Below are positions 14,569 to 22,720 of a stretch of 24,935 nucleotides of DNA, in pieces (the first letter of the stretch is position 1; each line of letters starts with the position of its first letter). A program made the translations under genes and the position numbers. Source of the stretch: JBBRCX01 sp038204465 (GTDB lineage: Bacteria > Planctomycetota > Phycisphaerae > Tepidisphaerales > Tepidisphaeraceae); assembly GCA_038204465.1 (NCBI GenBank), contig JBBRCX010000069.1, forward strand, positions 1-24,935, given 5' to 3'. The notes below the pieces were generated by a model. It was not told the DNA's origin and did not search any database. It worked only from the letters and a program-made list of their open reading frames with translations.

Positions 14569-17500
14569 TTAGCTGCAGCCCATCGAATTTCCGCAGTTGA
14601 GGCACTTGTAGCAGGTGCCGCTGCGGACGGTGATGCTGCCGCAGACGTCGCAGGCGGGGGCGTCGGCCTGCAGTTCAGTGCCCTGCTGGCTGAGGGGGTC
14701 GGCGACAATCGCGAGCCGCAGGTTGGGGCCCGGCGGAGTGGGCGCGCCGACTTCCGGCGCCTGCAGGTGGGTGCTGTGAGCGTCCCGTAGCTGCTCGTCG
14801 GTCTCCATGCCATAGTTGAAGCCCTTGGCGCTGTCGGGGTCGGAGCGCGGGCCGTGGCCGTTGCCCCCTTTCTTATTGACGGTCGGGGGGCGAAGGTCGG
14901 AGAGATCGGTGGGATCTTCAGCGCCATCCGCCGGCGCATCTGCAAGCGGCGTTTCCGCCTGACCGCCGCCGCCCGGGGCGCTCCCCCCGCCCCCCCCGGT
15001 CTTCTTCGAATCCGGACGCCTGGGAGCGTTGGCCGCGCGATAGCCGGGGACGAACTCCATCGCCAGGTAGCGGAAGATGTAATCCACCAGCGACTTGGCG
15101 ATCGGGATCTCCGGGTTTCGGGTCATGCCGCTGGGCTCGAAGCGCACGTGCTCGAACTTGCGCACGAGCGATTCCACGGGCACGCCATACTGCAGCGAGA
15201 CGGAGACGAGCGTGGCGATCGTGTCCATCAATCCGCCGATCGTCGAGCCTTCTTTGGCGATGCGGATGAAGACCTCGCCCGGCTGCCCATCCTCGTACAT
15301 GCCGACGGTGATGTAGCCTTCGTGGCCGGCAACGTCGAACTTGTGCGTCAGCGACCGGCGCGTATCCGGCAGCCGGCGACGCAGCGGCCGCTCGACGATG
15401 CGCTCCACGATCTTCTCGATCGTGTGCTGGTGCGCGGGAGTCAGATTATCGCTCTTCACCGAGCCGCCATGTCCGGCGCCCACCGCTGCATGCGCAACCT
15501 CGCGGGCCACTTCCTCCTTCGCCGCCTCGATCGCTTCCTCGTCCTGATCTTCCGATGAGTCGAGATCCTCATCGCTTTTTACGTTGAGCGGTTGCGACAG
15601 CTTGCTCCCGTCGCGATAGAGCGCGTTGGCCTTCAACCCCAGTTTCCAACTGAGGAAATAGCTGTTCTTGATGTCTTCGACGCTCGCCTCGTTCGGGAGG
15701 TTGATCGTCTTGGAGATTGCGCCGCTGATGAACGGCTGCGCCGCCGCCATCATGCGGATGTGCCCTTCGACAGGGATGAACCGGCTGCCGTGCCTGCCGC
15801 ACTTGTTGGCGCAATCGAAGACCGGCAGGTGCTCAGCCTTAACATGTGGCGCGCTCTCGACGGTGCCGCGGCCGCAGATCACGTCGTTCGCTTCGTCGAT
15901 TTGCTTTTTCGTGAAACCCAGGTGCCGCAGCAGGTTGAACCCCGGCGCCTGCCACTGCGCCTCGGGGACCCCCAGCCGCTTGAACACATCAGCGCCCAGC
16001 GACCACGGGCTGAACGCGAAGGAGATCTCAAACGTCCCCGGCAGGGCCGCCTCGATCTTGTCCAGTTCCGCCTCGGTGAAGCCGAAGTGGCGCAGTTTCT
16101 CGTAGCTGAGATACGGGGCGTCATGCAGCGTCAGCGTGCCCATCACGTACTTGAGGATGTCATGGATCTCCTCGCCGGTGTAGCCGAGGTTGACCAGCGC
16201 CGGGCGCAGCGACTGGTTGGCGATCTTGAAGTATCCGCCGCCCGAGAGCTTCTTGAATTTCACCAGGGCGAAGTCCGGCTCCACGCCGGTTGTGTCGCAG
16301 TCCATCAGCAGGCCGATCGTGCCGGTCGGGGCGATCACGGTCGTCTGCGCGTTGCGGTAGCCGTGCCGCTCGCCAAGCAGCAGGGCGCGGTCCCAGCACT
16401 CCTGGGCGGCGCCGAGCATCGCCCTGGGCGCCATCGGGTCGTTGTCCGCGAATTGCGCCGCGTCGATCCCCACCGGCTCGATCTGCAATTGCTCGTAAGC
16501 GCCGACGCCTTTGATGGCCTTCGGGTTGTGCGACACGTTGTAAGCGGCGCGGCGATGGTTGCGCATGACGCGCAGCATGTCGGAGCTGTTCTCTTCATAG
16601 CCTGGAAACGCCCCCAGCTCGCGGGCCATCTCCGCGCTGGTCGCGTAGCTTTCGCCGGTCAGGATCGCCGTCAGCGCGGCGCAGACGGCCCGGCCCTTCT
16701 CGCTGTCGTAAGCGATGCCCGCCTGCATGAGCATTGCGCCGAGGTTGGCATAGCCCAGCCCAAGCGTGCGGAACTTGTAGGAGAGTTTCGCGATGCTCTC
16801 GGAGGGGAAGCTGGCCATCAGCACCGAGATTTCGAGCACGATGGTCCAGAGGCGGATTCCGTGCTTGTACCCCTCGACGTCGAAGCGCCGGCTCTCGGGG
16901 TCGAAGAACGTCAGCACGTTCAGCGACGCCAGGTTGCACGCGGTGTCGTCGAGGAACATGTACTCCGAGCAGTTGTGCACCGTCAGCCCGTTGGCGATGA
17001 ACGAGCTGGTGGTCGGCTCGGTGAGATCGAACACCTGGCGCTTGCCGATCGGCGTCAGCGACGCAACGCGGTCGTAGTTGCCGCCCGTCTCGGGGCGCGA
17101 CAGGCTGAAGCTGATGGCGTCGGCAAGCTGCTCGAGCTTTCGGCCCGGGAGAAGGCCGACGTACTTGCCGAAAGAACGGAGGCTGCCCGGATCGATACGC
17201 AGGCCGTGGCGTCTTGCATCCGCGTCGCCGACGGCATCGGCTACCGTCGCGCGGGGAGCCCCCGCGCGCGACGAAACATCGCCGGTGCCATTCAAGCCAG
17301 GGACGTCTAGCGTCGCCTGTCGCCCGGGCAAACCTCCGATGGCCGAGGCTCCGTCCTGGCCGAAGTCGAGGGAATGTCGGTTCGCGAGCAGGCCATCCAT
17401 GCCGCCCGCCTCGTGTTCCAGGATCGCCGACTGGATCCCGAAGCCCAGCAGCAACAACTGCAGGTCTTCGAGCAACCCATGGCTGCTGCTGTTGAGTTCC

Positions 17501-20500
17501 ATCGTGCCGTTGCTGATGGTCGCGTCGGCGGTGAACAGCGCACGCAGCAGGTGCTTCTGCGCCGCGAGGCCCGCGGTGAACGCGTCATCTCCGAGGCGGC
17601 GCTGCGTCGAGGGGTGAGCATCCGGGCGGCCTTCGACGCGAACGAAGGCCTTGAGCCGGCTGATGAGCCGCCGGTTGCTCAGCGTGGCGGTCATGGTGTC
17701 GGCTGAATCCTCATCCAAGGGGTCCGACTCCTCGCCATCCACCATCGCGCGGTTGACGTAGTCATCGTCGTACATCCGCTCGCCCCAGTTGTCGGCGACG
17801 TAGCGGGAAAAGTCTTCGACCGTCGCGCTGTCGGGCAGGCAGGCGGTGAGGCGCAGCGCCGAACCCGCCGCCCGCCCGGCCGGCTCGGTGCCCGCGTCGC
17901 GGTTGGCCTCGGAGAGAAACAAACCCACCAGCTCGAAGAAGCGCGGGTCCTGAGGCTCGCCGATCTCGTTCACCGCCGCGGGGCGGCTGGGGAATTTCAC
18001 TTCATCCCCGCCGTTCAGGTCCTTCGCCGCCATCCAGCCGCGCTGCCGGGTCCACACCTTGTGGTCAGCCGTCAGCTTCAGCGTATACCCGCCGGCGGTG
18101 CGCAGCAGGTAGACATCCTTTGTGCCGGTGGGGAACGCGCCTTCCGTAATGTGAATTTCCTGGGACGACAGGTTGGTCACGACGCGGCTGGGCAGGTGGA
18201 TCATCTGGTCGATCCGCCGCCAGATGCCACCCGGCGTGAGCACGCGGGTGTCGCCGGTGACGCATGGGTTGGAGGCGTTGATGCGTCCGGACCTCGGGCA
18301 GGTGTGCCATCCGTTGATCGTGTCGTCATACTGCACGCCGGGATCGGCGCAGCGCCACGCCGCGAAGGCGATTTGCTCCCAGAGGTCGCGCGCTTTCATC
18401 GTCTTGGCCGCTTTGCCGTTGGTGCGCCAGGTGAGCGTCCAGTCGCCGTCATCTTCGATCGCCTTGAAGAAGCGGTTGGGAATGCGGACGGAGTTGTTCG
18501 AGTTCTGCCCGGAGACGGTGTAGTAGGCTTCGCCGTTGAAGTCGTAGTCCACCTTGAGTCCCAGCTTTTTGGCCGTTTCACGCTGCTCCCTCGACATGTG
18601 CTTGATGCCCTCGGCCATGGCGGCGACCTTCAGCTCTTCGCGGACTTTCCAGTTCACGAAAGATTCGATGTCCGGGTGATCCAGATCGAGGCAAACCATC
18701 TTCGCGGCACGGCGAGTCGTTCCGCCCGACTTGATCGCCCCCGCCGCCCGATCGCCGATCTTCAAAAAGCTCATCAGCCCCGACGACTTGCCCCCGCCGG
18801 AGAGCGGCTCGTTCTCGCCGCGCAGGCGCGAGAAATTTGAGCCGGTGCCGGAGCCATACTTGAACAGCCTCGCCTCGCGCGTCCACAGGTCCATGATTCC
18901 ACCCGGGCTCACGAGGTCGTCGCTGACCGCCTGGATGAAGCAATTGTGGACGATCACGTTGTTGCAGAGGTATTGACCGCTCTCGGTCTGGATGTCGTAA
19001 ACCGGTTGGACGCCAGCCAGCTCGATGCGCGCGATGACCTCCTCGCGCACGGCGGGGAGTTGTTTACCCGGGAAATCGGTGGAGCAAGCCGACTGCAGTT
19101 TCTGTTGCTTGTCGATCGAGACGAAACCGATCAACTCCTGGAACCTGCTGCGCGATTCGGCATATCCGATCGAAACGAAGTAGGGCACTCGCCGATTCTC
19201 TCGCTTCTCGACGCCGCGCTGGATTCGAGCGTAAATGCCCATGTTGAGCAGCAAGGCTTGAACGCCGCTGGCGAGGGGGCCGGAGGTTGTGGTAAGGACC
19301 ACCTCCGCCGTGCGTGAAAGCCGCGAGCGCAATTGCACGGCGCCATCCGCCTGGAACAGCGCCTGCAGATACGCCGCCTGCGCTTGCACTCCCGCGGTTC
19401 GCACCGCCGCCGGCACGGACAGATCGTCAGGTCCGCGGAGCAGGTCGTATTTCTGGACAAACGGGCGCAGCTCCTCGCCGTAGAGCCGAATCCGCCTGAT
19501 GTCCAGCAGGGCGCTTTCAGATTCGACGGAGCGGACGTGATAGTGGATGCCTTCGAAGACGTGCTGGATGCGCTCCATCACGAAGTTGAACTCGTCCTCG
19601 TTGATCGTCAGGAATTCGACCGTGAGGCTGCGATTGGTCCCTGATTCATATTGCCCGACGAATCCATCCCCCTGAAGCCAGCCTGCCAGGGCCGCCTCGC
19701 GGATGCTCCGCTCATCGGATGCTTTGGTAACTGTGGTGCGGGTCGATAACTGCAGACGCATTCCAGGCGAGAGCGCATCCACGCGGCGCCACTCCCCGCC
19801 GGTCCGCCGCTCATCCAGCGCGCGGACCAGGTGGTCGCCCGTCGCTTCGATGCAGGTTCCATTTTTCAGCACGACGCGCAGCACCGGCTTTTCGCCGTTC
19901 GCCTTCACCGCCACCACGCGCGTCGTGCCGGCTCCTTCGCGCGTGCCGTCGTAAACTTCAAATCCGGTGAGCTTCTCGCTCACGATGTCGCCGATCGGAA
20001 CCGGCCCCTGCGGCGTGGAAATCAAGGCGTCATAAGGCTGGCACGCATGGGGCTGCGGATGCGAATAGGCATCGCGGCCCTTCAACAAATCACCCGTCTT
20101 CGGATCGCAGTAGAAGTGGCCCTGGGCCGGGCCGGTGATGCCGTAGGCGAAGTTCAGGCCGGTGTTGAACCACTGCGGGGAATTCGGCGCGCACATCTGG
20201 TGCAGCAGCATGTAAGCCAGCTCATCGTAGAACGCCTGCGCGTCCTCGGCGGTGTCGAAGTAGCCGTGCTTCTCGCCCCAGTAGCGCCAGCAGCCGGCAA
20301 GGCGGTTGACCACCTGCCGCGCGCTCTTTTCCGGCCCGGTCACGATGCTGCCGGATGCGTCGCGAAGCGGCTGGCCGCTCTCGTCGGTCTGTGGCACGCC
20401 CGCCTTACGGAAGTATTTGCTCACCATGATGTCGGTGGCGAGCTGCGACCACTGCGCGGGGATCTCGGCGTCATTCATCTCGAAAACAACGCTGCCGTCC

Positions 20501-20589
20501 GGATTGCTGATCCGGCTGGTGCGCTTCTCGTAGCGAACGCTGTCGAGCGCGTTCTCCGCGGGCTTGGTGAATCGCCGGGTAATCTTCAT
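14569..20589 (-). CDS. nrdJ: adenosylcobalamin-dependent (class II) ribonucleotide reductase with two inteins
   Basis: The precursor is 2006 aa; removing inteins of 367 and 431 aa leaves a 1208-aa enzyme. Class II reductases convert ribonucleotides to deoxyribonucleotides with a thiyl radical made from coenzyme B12, independent of oxygen. Extein landmarks are CAPNSPQWFNTGL (133-145), SHPQPHA|CFIQAVSDDLV around the first redox Cys (precursor C550), the FKYGSGTGSNFS block, NASNP|CSEYMFLDDTACNLASLN with the presumed radical Cys (C1207), and IAPTGTIGLLMDCDTTGVEPDFAL. After an acidic linker a TSCPD-type C-terminal domain spans about 1740-1850 (FDVAGHEGYITVGMY). The last 30 residues form a CxxC...CxxCxxC tail, probably for re-reduction or zinc. 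AAGGA lies eight bases before the ATG. A terminator follows. The upstream minus-strand genes are two lipoproteins and dcd. Confidence 0.95.
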   Translation of the reverse strand: MKITRRFTKPAENALDSVRYEKRTSRISNPDGSVVFEMNDAEIPAQWSQLATDIMVSKYFRKAGVPQTDESGQPLRDASGSIVTGPEKSARQVVNRLAGCWRYWGEKHGYFDTAEDAQAFYDELAYMLLHQMCAPNSPQWFNTGLNFAYGITGPAQGHFYCDPKTGDLLKGRDAYSHPQPHACQPYDALISTPQGPVPIGDIVSEKLTGFEVYDGTREGAGTTRVVAVKANGEKPVLRVVLKNGTCIEATGDHLVRALDERRTGGEWRRVDALSPGMRLQLSTRTTVTKASDERSIREAALAGWLQGDGFVGQYESGTNRSLTVEFLTINEDEFNFVMERIQHVFEGIHYHVRSVESESALLDIRRIRLYGEELRPFVQKYDLLRGPDDLSVPAAVRTAGVQAQAAYLQALFQADGAVQLRSRLSRTAEVVLTTTSGPLASGVQALLLNMGIYARIQRGVEKRENRRVPYFVSIGYAESRSRFQELIGFVSIDKQQKLQSACSTDFPGKQLPAVREEVIARIELAGVQPVYDIQTESGQYLCNNVIVHNCFIQAVSDDLVSPGGIMDLWTREARLFKYGSGTGSNFSRLRGENEPLSGGGKSSGLMSFLKIGDRAAGAIKSGGTTRRAAKMVCLDLDHPDIESFVNWKVREELKVAAMAEGIKHMSREQRETAKKLGLKVDYDFNGEAYYTVSGQNSNNSVRIPNRFFKAIEDDGDWTLTWRTNGKAAKTMKARDLWEQIAFAAWRCADPGVQYDDTINGWHTCPRSGRINASNPCVTGDTRVLTPGGIWRRIDQMIHLPSRVVTNLSSQEIHITEGAFPTGTKDVYLLRTAGGYTLKLTADHKVWTRQRGWMAAKDLNGGDEVKFPSRPAAVNEIGEPQDPRFFELVGLFLSEANRDAGTEPAGRAAGSALRLTACLPDSATVEDFSRYVADNWGERMYDDDYVNRAMVDGEESDPLDEDSADTMTATLSNRRLISRLKAFVRVEGRPDAHPSTQRRLGDDAFTAGLAAQKHLLRALFTADATISNGTMELNSSSHGLLEDLQLLLLGFGIQSAILEHEAGGMDGLLANRHSLDFGQDGASAIGGLPGRQATLDVPGLNGTGDVSSRAGAPRATVADAVGDADARRHGLRIDPGSLRSFGKYVGLLPGRKLEQLADAISFSLSRPETGGNYDRVASLTPIGKRQVFDLTEPTTSSFIANGLTVHNCSEYMFLDDTACNLASLNVLTFFDPESRRFDVEGYKHGIRLWTIVLEISVLMASFPSESIAKLSYKFRTLGLGYANLGAMLMQAGIAYDSEKGRAVCAALTAILTGESYATSAEMARELGAFPGYEENSSDMLRVMRNHRRAAYNVSHNPKAIKGVGAYEQLQIEPVGIDAAQFADNDPMAPRAMLGAAQECWDRALLLGERHGYRNAQTTVIAPTGTIGLLMDCDTTGVEPDFALVKFKKLSGGGYFKIANQSLRPALVNLGYTGEEIHDILKYVMGTLTLHDAPYLSYEKLRHFGFTEAELDKIEAALPGTFEISFAFSPWSLGADVFKRLGVPEAQWQAPGFNLLRHLGFTKKQIDEANDVICGRGTVESAPHVKAEHLPVFDCANKCGRHGSRFIPVEGHIRMMAAAQPFISGAISKTINLPNEASVEDIKNSYFLSWKLGLKANALYRDGSKLSQPLNVKSDEDLDSSEDQDEEAIEAAKEEVAREVAHAAVGAGHGGSVKSDNLTPAHQHTIEKIVERIVERPLRRRLPDTRRSLTHKFDVAGHEGYITVGMYEDGQPGEVFIRIAKEGSTIGGLMDTIATLVSVSLQYGVPVESLVRKFEHVRFEPSGMTRNPEIPIAKSLVDYIFRYLAMEFVPGYRAANAPRRPDSKKTGGGGGSAPGGGGQAETPLADAPADGAEDPTDLSDLRPPTVNKKGGNGHGPRSDPDSAKGFNYGMETDEQLRDAHSTHLQAPEVGAPTPPGPNLRLAIVADPLSQQGTELQADAPACDVCGSITVRSGTCYKCLNCGNSMGCS
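16972..18264 (-). mobile_element. intein 2 in NrdJ (431 aa)
   Basis: Inserted between NASNP and the Cys of CSEYMFLDD, the Cys expected to carry the thiyl radical. It covers precursor residues 776-1206. Splicing blocks are intact: block A CVTGDTRVLTPGG with Cys1, block B LKLTADHKVW (T65-x-x-H68) and block G SSFIANGLTVHN followed by the extein Cys. Two LAGLIDADG-like helices remain at intein residues 111-121 (ELVGLFLSEAN) and 239-250 (LLRALFTADATI). In the first the usual Asp-Gly is Glu-Ala, in the second Asp-Ala, so homing endonuclease activity may be lost. A Gly/Ala/Asp-rich segment (about 300-355) separates the second endonuclease helix region from the C-terminal splicing part. Self-splicing is likely; mobility is doubtful. 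Confidence 0.92.
18943..20043 (-). mobile_element. intein 1 in NrdJ (367 aa)
   Basis: Inserted between HPQPHA and the Cys of CFIQAVSDDLV. It covers precursor residues 183-549. Block A is CQPYDALISTPQGPVPIGDIV with Cys1, block B CIEATGDHLVRAL (T68-x-x-H71), block F VYDIQTESGQYL, and block G NNVIVHN ending in the His-Asn pair before the extein Cys. Two LAGLIDADG motifs look complete: LAGWLQGDGFV (intein residues 119-129, D126) and YLQALFQADGAV (225-236, D233), so this intein may still encode an active homing endonuclease. Boundaries are exact at the codon level because the joined extein reads PQPHACFIQAVSDDLV, as expected for NrdJ. Confidence 0.95.
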
Positions 20590-20695
20590 TCAACACATCC
20601 TTCCTGGACGCGCGGGAAACTGACTTTATCTGACGCCTGTCACAAAATCGTGTCTGTCCTGCGGCTTAGCACCGTCGCTGCACGAGACAATAAAA

Positions 20696-20721
20696 CACCT
20701 GCCCGCCGAACCGTGCGGGTG
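20696..20721 (-). terminator. weak terminator-like hairpin between lipoprotein gene and nrdJ
   Basis: On the minus strand five base pairs (20702-20706 with 20715-20719) are followed by GCAGGTGTTTTATTG. The stem is short and there are a few bases before the T-run, so attenuation or partial termination is as likely as full termination. Confidence 0.3.
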
Positions 20722-20752
20722 AACATCCTGATTTCAATTGAAAACGTATCTC

Positions 20753-21184
20753 TTACCGCCGGTCGAAATAGATCTCGAACTCGTGATCGCTCGTCAGGTC
20801 CTTGTCGGAGACGCTCTTGCCCTCGATGTCGATGCGGTTGCGGTCGGGGCGAACCGTGATTCGCTCGTCGCGGTTGATGCTGCCGCTGTAGACCACGCTG
20901 CCTTTGTCGCGGTCATACACATACACGCGCCCGTCGCGGTCGGCGGTGTATGACATGTTCTCGCCACGGCTGGACTTGACGCGGTCCGCGGTGCGGGGCA
21001 ACTCCGCATCGCTGGGCAAGCTTCGATCGCGCGAATCGACCCGATCCCGGGTGTCGACGCGATCGCGGCTGTCGATCCGATCGCGAGACCGATGCCGATT
21101 GTTTTTGTCCGTGCTGCAGCCGGCGACGAGCGCCGCCAGCAGTCCTCCAAGAGCCATACAAGATACAAAACGCGAAGCTTTCAT
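20753..21184 (-). CDS. small lipoprotein with RDR(V/I)D repeats, paralogue of the next gene
   Basis: The 143-aa product begins MKASRFVSCMALGGLLAALVAGC, a signal peptide with lipobox Cys at 23. After it comes a charged stretch of four six-residue repeats (RDRIDS, RDRVDT, RDRVDS, RDRSLP), probably a flexible spacer. The C-terminal ~65 residues form a beta-rich domain, GRVYVYDRDKGSVVYSG...ITVRPDRNRIDIEGKSV...FEIYFD, which aligns with the domain of the lipoprotein encoded just upstream (21269-21691). GGAGG six bases before the ATG at 21184 decides the start over an in-frame ATG 69 bases earlier. Function unknown; the domain might bind the cell wall or another envelope component, which is only a guess. 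Confidence 0.75.
   Translation of the reverse strand: MKASRFVSCMALGGLLAALVAGCSTDKNNRHRSRDRIDSRDRVDTRDRVDSRDRSLPSDAELPRTADRVKSSRGENMSYTADRDGRVYVYDRDKGSVVYSGSINRDERITVRPDRNRIDIEGKSVSDKDLTSDHEFEIYFDRR
21024..21095 (-). repeat. 18-bp coding tandem repeat, four units
   Basis: CGATC recurs exactly every 18 bases (21024, 21042, 21060, 21078), encoding the RDR(V/I)D units of the lipoprotein. Units differ at synonymous and a few other sites, so the repeat is old or constrained at protein level. Confidence 0.75.
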
Positions 21185-21210
21185 GAGGCACCTCCACGAT
21201 TCATGCAGCC

Positions 21211-21236
21211 CGGCCCGCTTTGCTCGCACCGGGCCG
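21211..21236 (-). repeat. 7-bp inverted repeat upstream of the RDRVD lipoprotein
   Basis: CGGCCCG (21211-21217) pairs with CGGGCCG (21230-21236) around a 12-base loop, between the stop of the first lipoprotein gene and the ribosome site of the second. There is no T-run after it on the minus strand, so it may be an intercistronic RNA hairpin setting relative expression rather than a terminator. Confidence 0.35.
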
Positions 21237-21268
21237 TCAGCTCTGTTCTTCAATCTTTAGCAGCCGCA

Positions 21269-21691
21269 TCAATAGCGGTCCCGATCGTACTCCCGGTCCA
21301 TCGGGTGCTCATCGAGCGTGTTAGACCGTCGCCGGCCCGTCTCCACCGAGTCCATCGCTGTGTCGCTGGGCCTGAAGAAGATGCGCGTGCGATGGCCCGG
21401 CGTGACTTTGTCGGTGACCAGGTTGCCGTCCACCGTCACTCGATTGGTGGCGGCATCGACCATCACCGTCTTGCCAGAACCAACCGGGCGCGAGTCGATC
21501 AGCTTGTTGTCGGTCTGATCGAAAATATAGATGTGCCCCGCGGAGGGCGTGGTGTACGTGGCGCCCCGCTCCGACTCCGCAACCAACTTTGCATCGTCCG
21601 GGATCGCGGGGTGGCGCTCCGGAGCACAGCCGGTGAGTCCGACAACCAGTGTCGCGGCGGCGAATGAAGTCATTACAAATCGGCGGAACAT
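21269..21691 (-). CDS. small lipoprotein, paralogue of its neighbour
   Basis: A 140-aa product starting MFRRFVMTSFAAATLVVGLTGC, a signal peptide with lipobox Cys at 22. The mature part has the pattern GHIYIFDQTDNKLIDSRPV...VDAATNRVTVDGNLVTDKVTPGHRTRIFF, matching the domain of the 20753-21184 product in order and spacing (G-x-I/V-Y-I/V-F/Y-D, then I/V-D-G/E-G/N). The C-terminus is hydrophilic and ends EYDRDRY, an echo of the DRD repeats in the neighbour. GGAGG stands six bases before the ATG. The pair is separated by 84 bases and likely arose by tandem duplication. Function unknown. Confidence 0.75.
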   Translation of the reverse strand: MFRRFVMTSFAAATLVVGLTGCAPERHPAIPDDAKLVAESERGATYTTPSAGHIYIFDQTDNKLIDSRPVGSGKTVMVDAATNRVTVDGNLVTDKVTPGHRTRIFFRPSDTAMDSVETGRRRSNTLDEHPMDREYDRDRY

Positions 21692-21826
21692 AACGAACCT
21701 CCGTCCTGAAAGCTGACAACCCTCCGGTCGGGCCTTTCTGAGACCCGCGAGGCGGCACGCGCCAGCCTCGGTAGACTCAGGATCGATCTTAATCCCCTGT
21801 GCTCCTTTGACGAAACGACGAAACAG

Positions 21827-21852
21827 CGCCGAGCCGCCTTCGCGGCACGGCG
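21827..21852 (-). terminator. intrinsic terminator of dcd
   Basis: Four bases after the dcd stop, the minus strand can form five pairs, one T-T mismatch and five more pairs around a GAAG loop (arms 21827-21837 and 21842-21852). A T-rich but interrupted tail follows (GTTTCGTCGTTTCG). Confidence 0.6.
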
Positions 21853-21856
21853 AACT

Positions 21857-22417
21857 TCAGTCCACCTTTGGCAACGTGAGCCCGGCCTGGTTCTGATACT
21901 TCCCCTGCTTGTCCGCGTAGCTGACCGCGCACACCCGTTCGCCTTTAAGGAACAGGAGCTGGGCGATCCCTTCATTCGCGTAGATTTTCGCCGGCAGCGG
22001 CGTCGTGTTGCTGATCTCCAGCGTGATCTTCCCTCTCCACTCGGGCTCGATCGGCGTCACGTTCACGATGATGCCACAGCGTGCATAGGTGCTCTTGCCC
22101 ACGCAGATCGCCAGCATGTCGCGGGGCATTGAAACGGTCTCAACTGTTTCGCACAAGGCGAAGCTGTTCGGCGGGATCAGGACGTGGTCCTTTCCCGTCT
22201 CGTCGGTGTCGATGGTCACGAACGACCGCTCGGAGAAACGCTTCGGATCGACGATCTCGGAATTGACGTTGGTGAAAATCTTGAAGACGCTGCCGACGCG
22301 AAGGTCGTAGCCGTAGCTCGAGACGCCGAAGCTGATTTTCCCGGGCCGCTTGGTGTTCTCTTCGAACGGCTCGATGCCGATCAACTCGCGGATCTGCGTG
22401 TCACAAAGAATCCCCAT
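21857..22417 (-). CDS. dcd: dCTP deaminase
   Basis: A 186-aa enzyme that deaminates dCTP to dUTP, a route to dUMP and thus dTMP. The family core is clear: SYGYDLRVGS (34-43), GKSTYARCGIIVNVTPIEPEW (108-128) with S109 and R113, then ITLEISNTTPLPAKIYANEGIAQLLF (131-156) with the catalytic Glu E134. Length fits the family. The frame is open about 98 codons upstream, but the homology starts at MGILCDTQI and an AGGA lies seven bases before that ATG, so 22417 is the start. It works upstream of thymidylate synthesis and in the same pool as NrdJ, encoded further along the same strand, with the two lipoproteins between and a terminator after dcd. Whether the product is the monofunctional deaminase or also hydrolyses dUTP cannot be decided from sequence alone. 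Confidence 0.93.
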   Translation of the reverse strand: MGILCDTQIRELIGIEPFEENTKRPGKISFGVSSYGYDLRVGSVFKIFTNVNSEIVDPKRFSERSFVTIDTDETGKDHVLIPPNSFALCETVETVSMPRDMLAICVGKSTYARCGIIVNVTPIEPEWRGKITLEISNTTPLPAKIYANEGIAQLLFLKGERVCAVSYADKQGKYQNQAGLTLPKVD

Positions 22418-22704
22418 GCGCGTGTCCTGCTGACTGGTGCTGCCTGCCGACTGCAGACGCGTGCGCAAGCCTACCACGAAGACTCCAATTCGCCGGTGGC
22501 TTCCGAGCACCTGAACTGTTCGAGATCGCCATCTTCCTGACGACGATGAAATGTTCGACGCCCGCCGACTCCAATTCGTTTCACCTTCACGGCGCCGCGT
22601 GCGCCTCGGGCTCGCAACCGCAGTTCTGCCATCTCGCGGCACGGGCGTCACGCACTCCGACCCGATCCGCGCCCGACCGGTCCAACAACCGCAACGGTCA
22701 AGAT

Positions 22705-22720
22705 ACACCACAGGTGGTGT
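22705..22720. promoter_or_regulatory. perfect palindrome ACACCAC-AG-GTGGTGT, possible operator
   Basis: Seven-base arms around two bases, directly abutting a -35-like TTGGCA. The size and position fit the binding site of a dimeric regulator controlling the hydrolase genes downstream. It is 16 bp long, like an NrdR box, but the sequence does not match that consensus. The regulator is unknown. Confidence 0.4.

Noticed and set aside
15592..17310. A 572-codon plus-strand frame over nrdJ
   Set aside because: Opposite the conserved nrdJ extein and intein 2; no domain is recognised in it.
20590..20752. Cobalamin riboswitch or NrdR box before nrdJ
   Set aside because: No B12-box-like sequence is seen and the space is short for a riboswitch. 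ACACGATTTTGTG on the minus strand is NrdR-like in its ends only; its length differs from the 16-base consensus and it occurs once.
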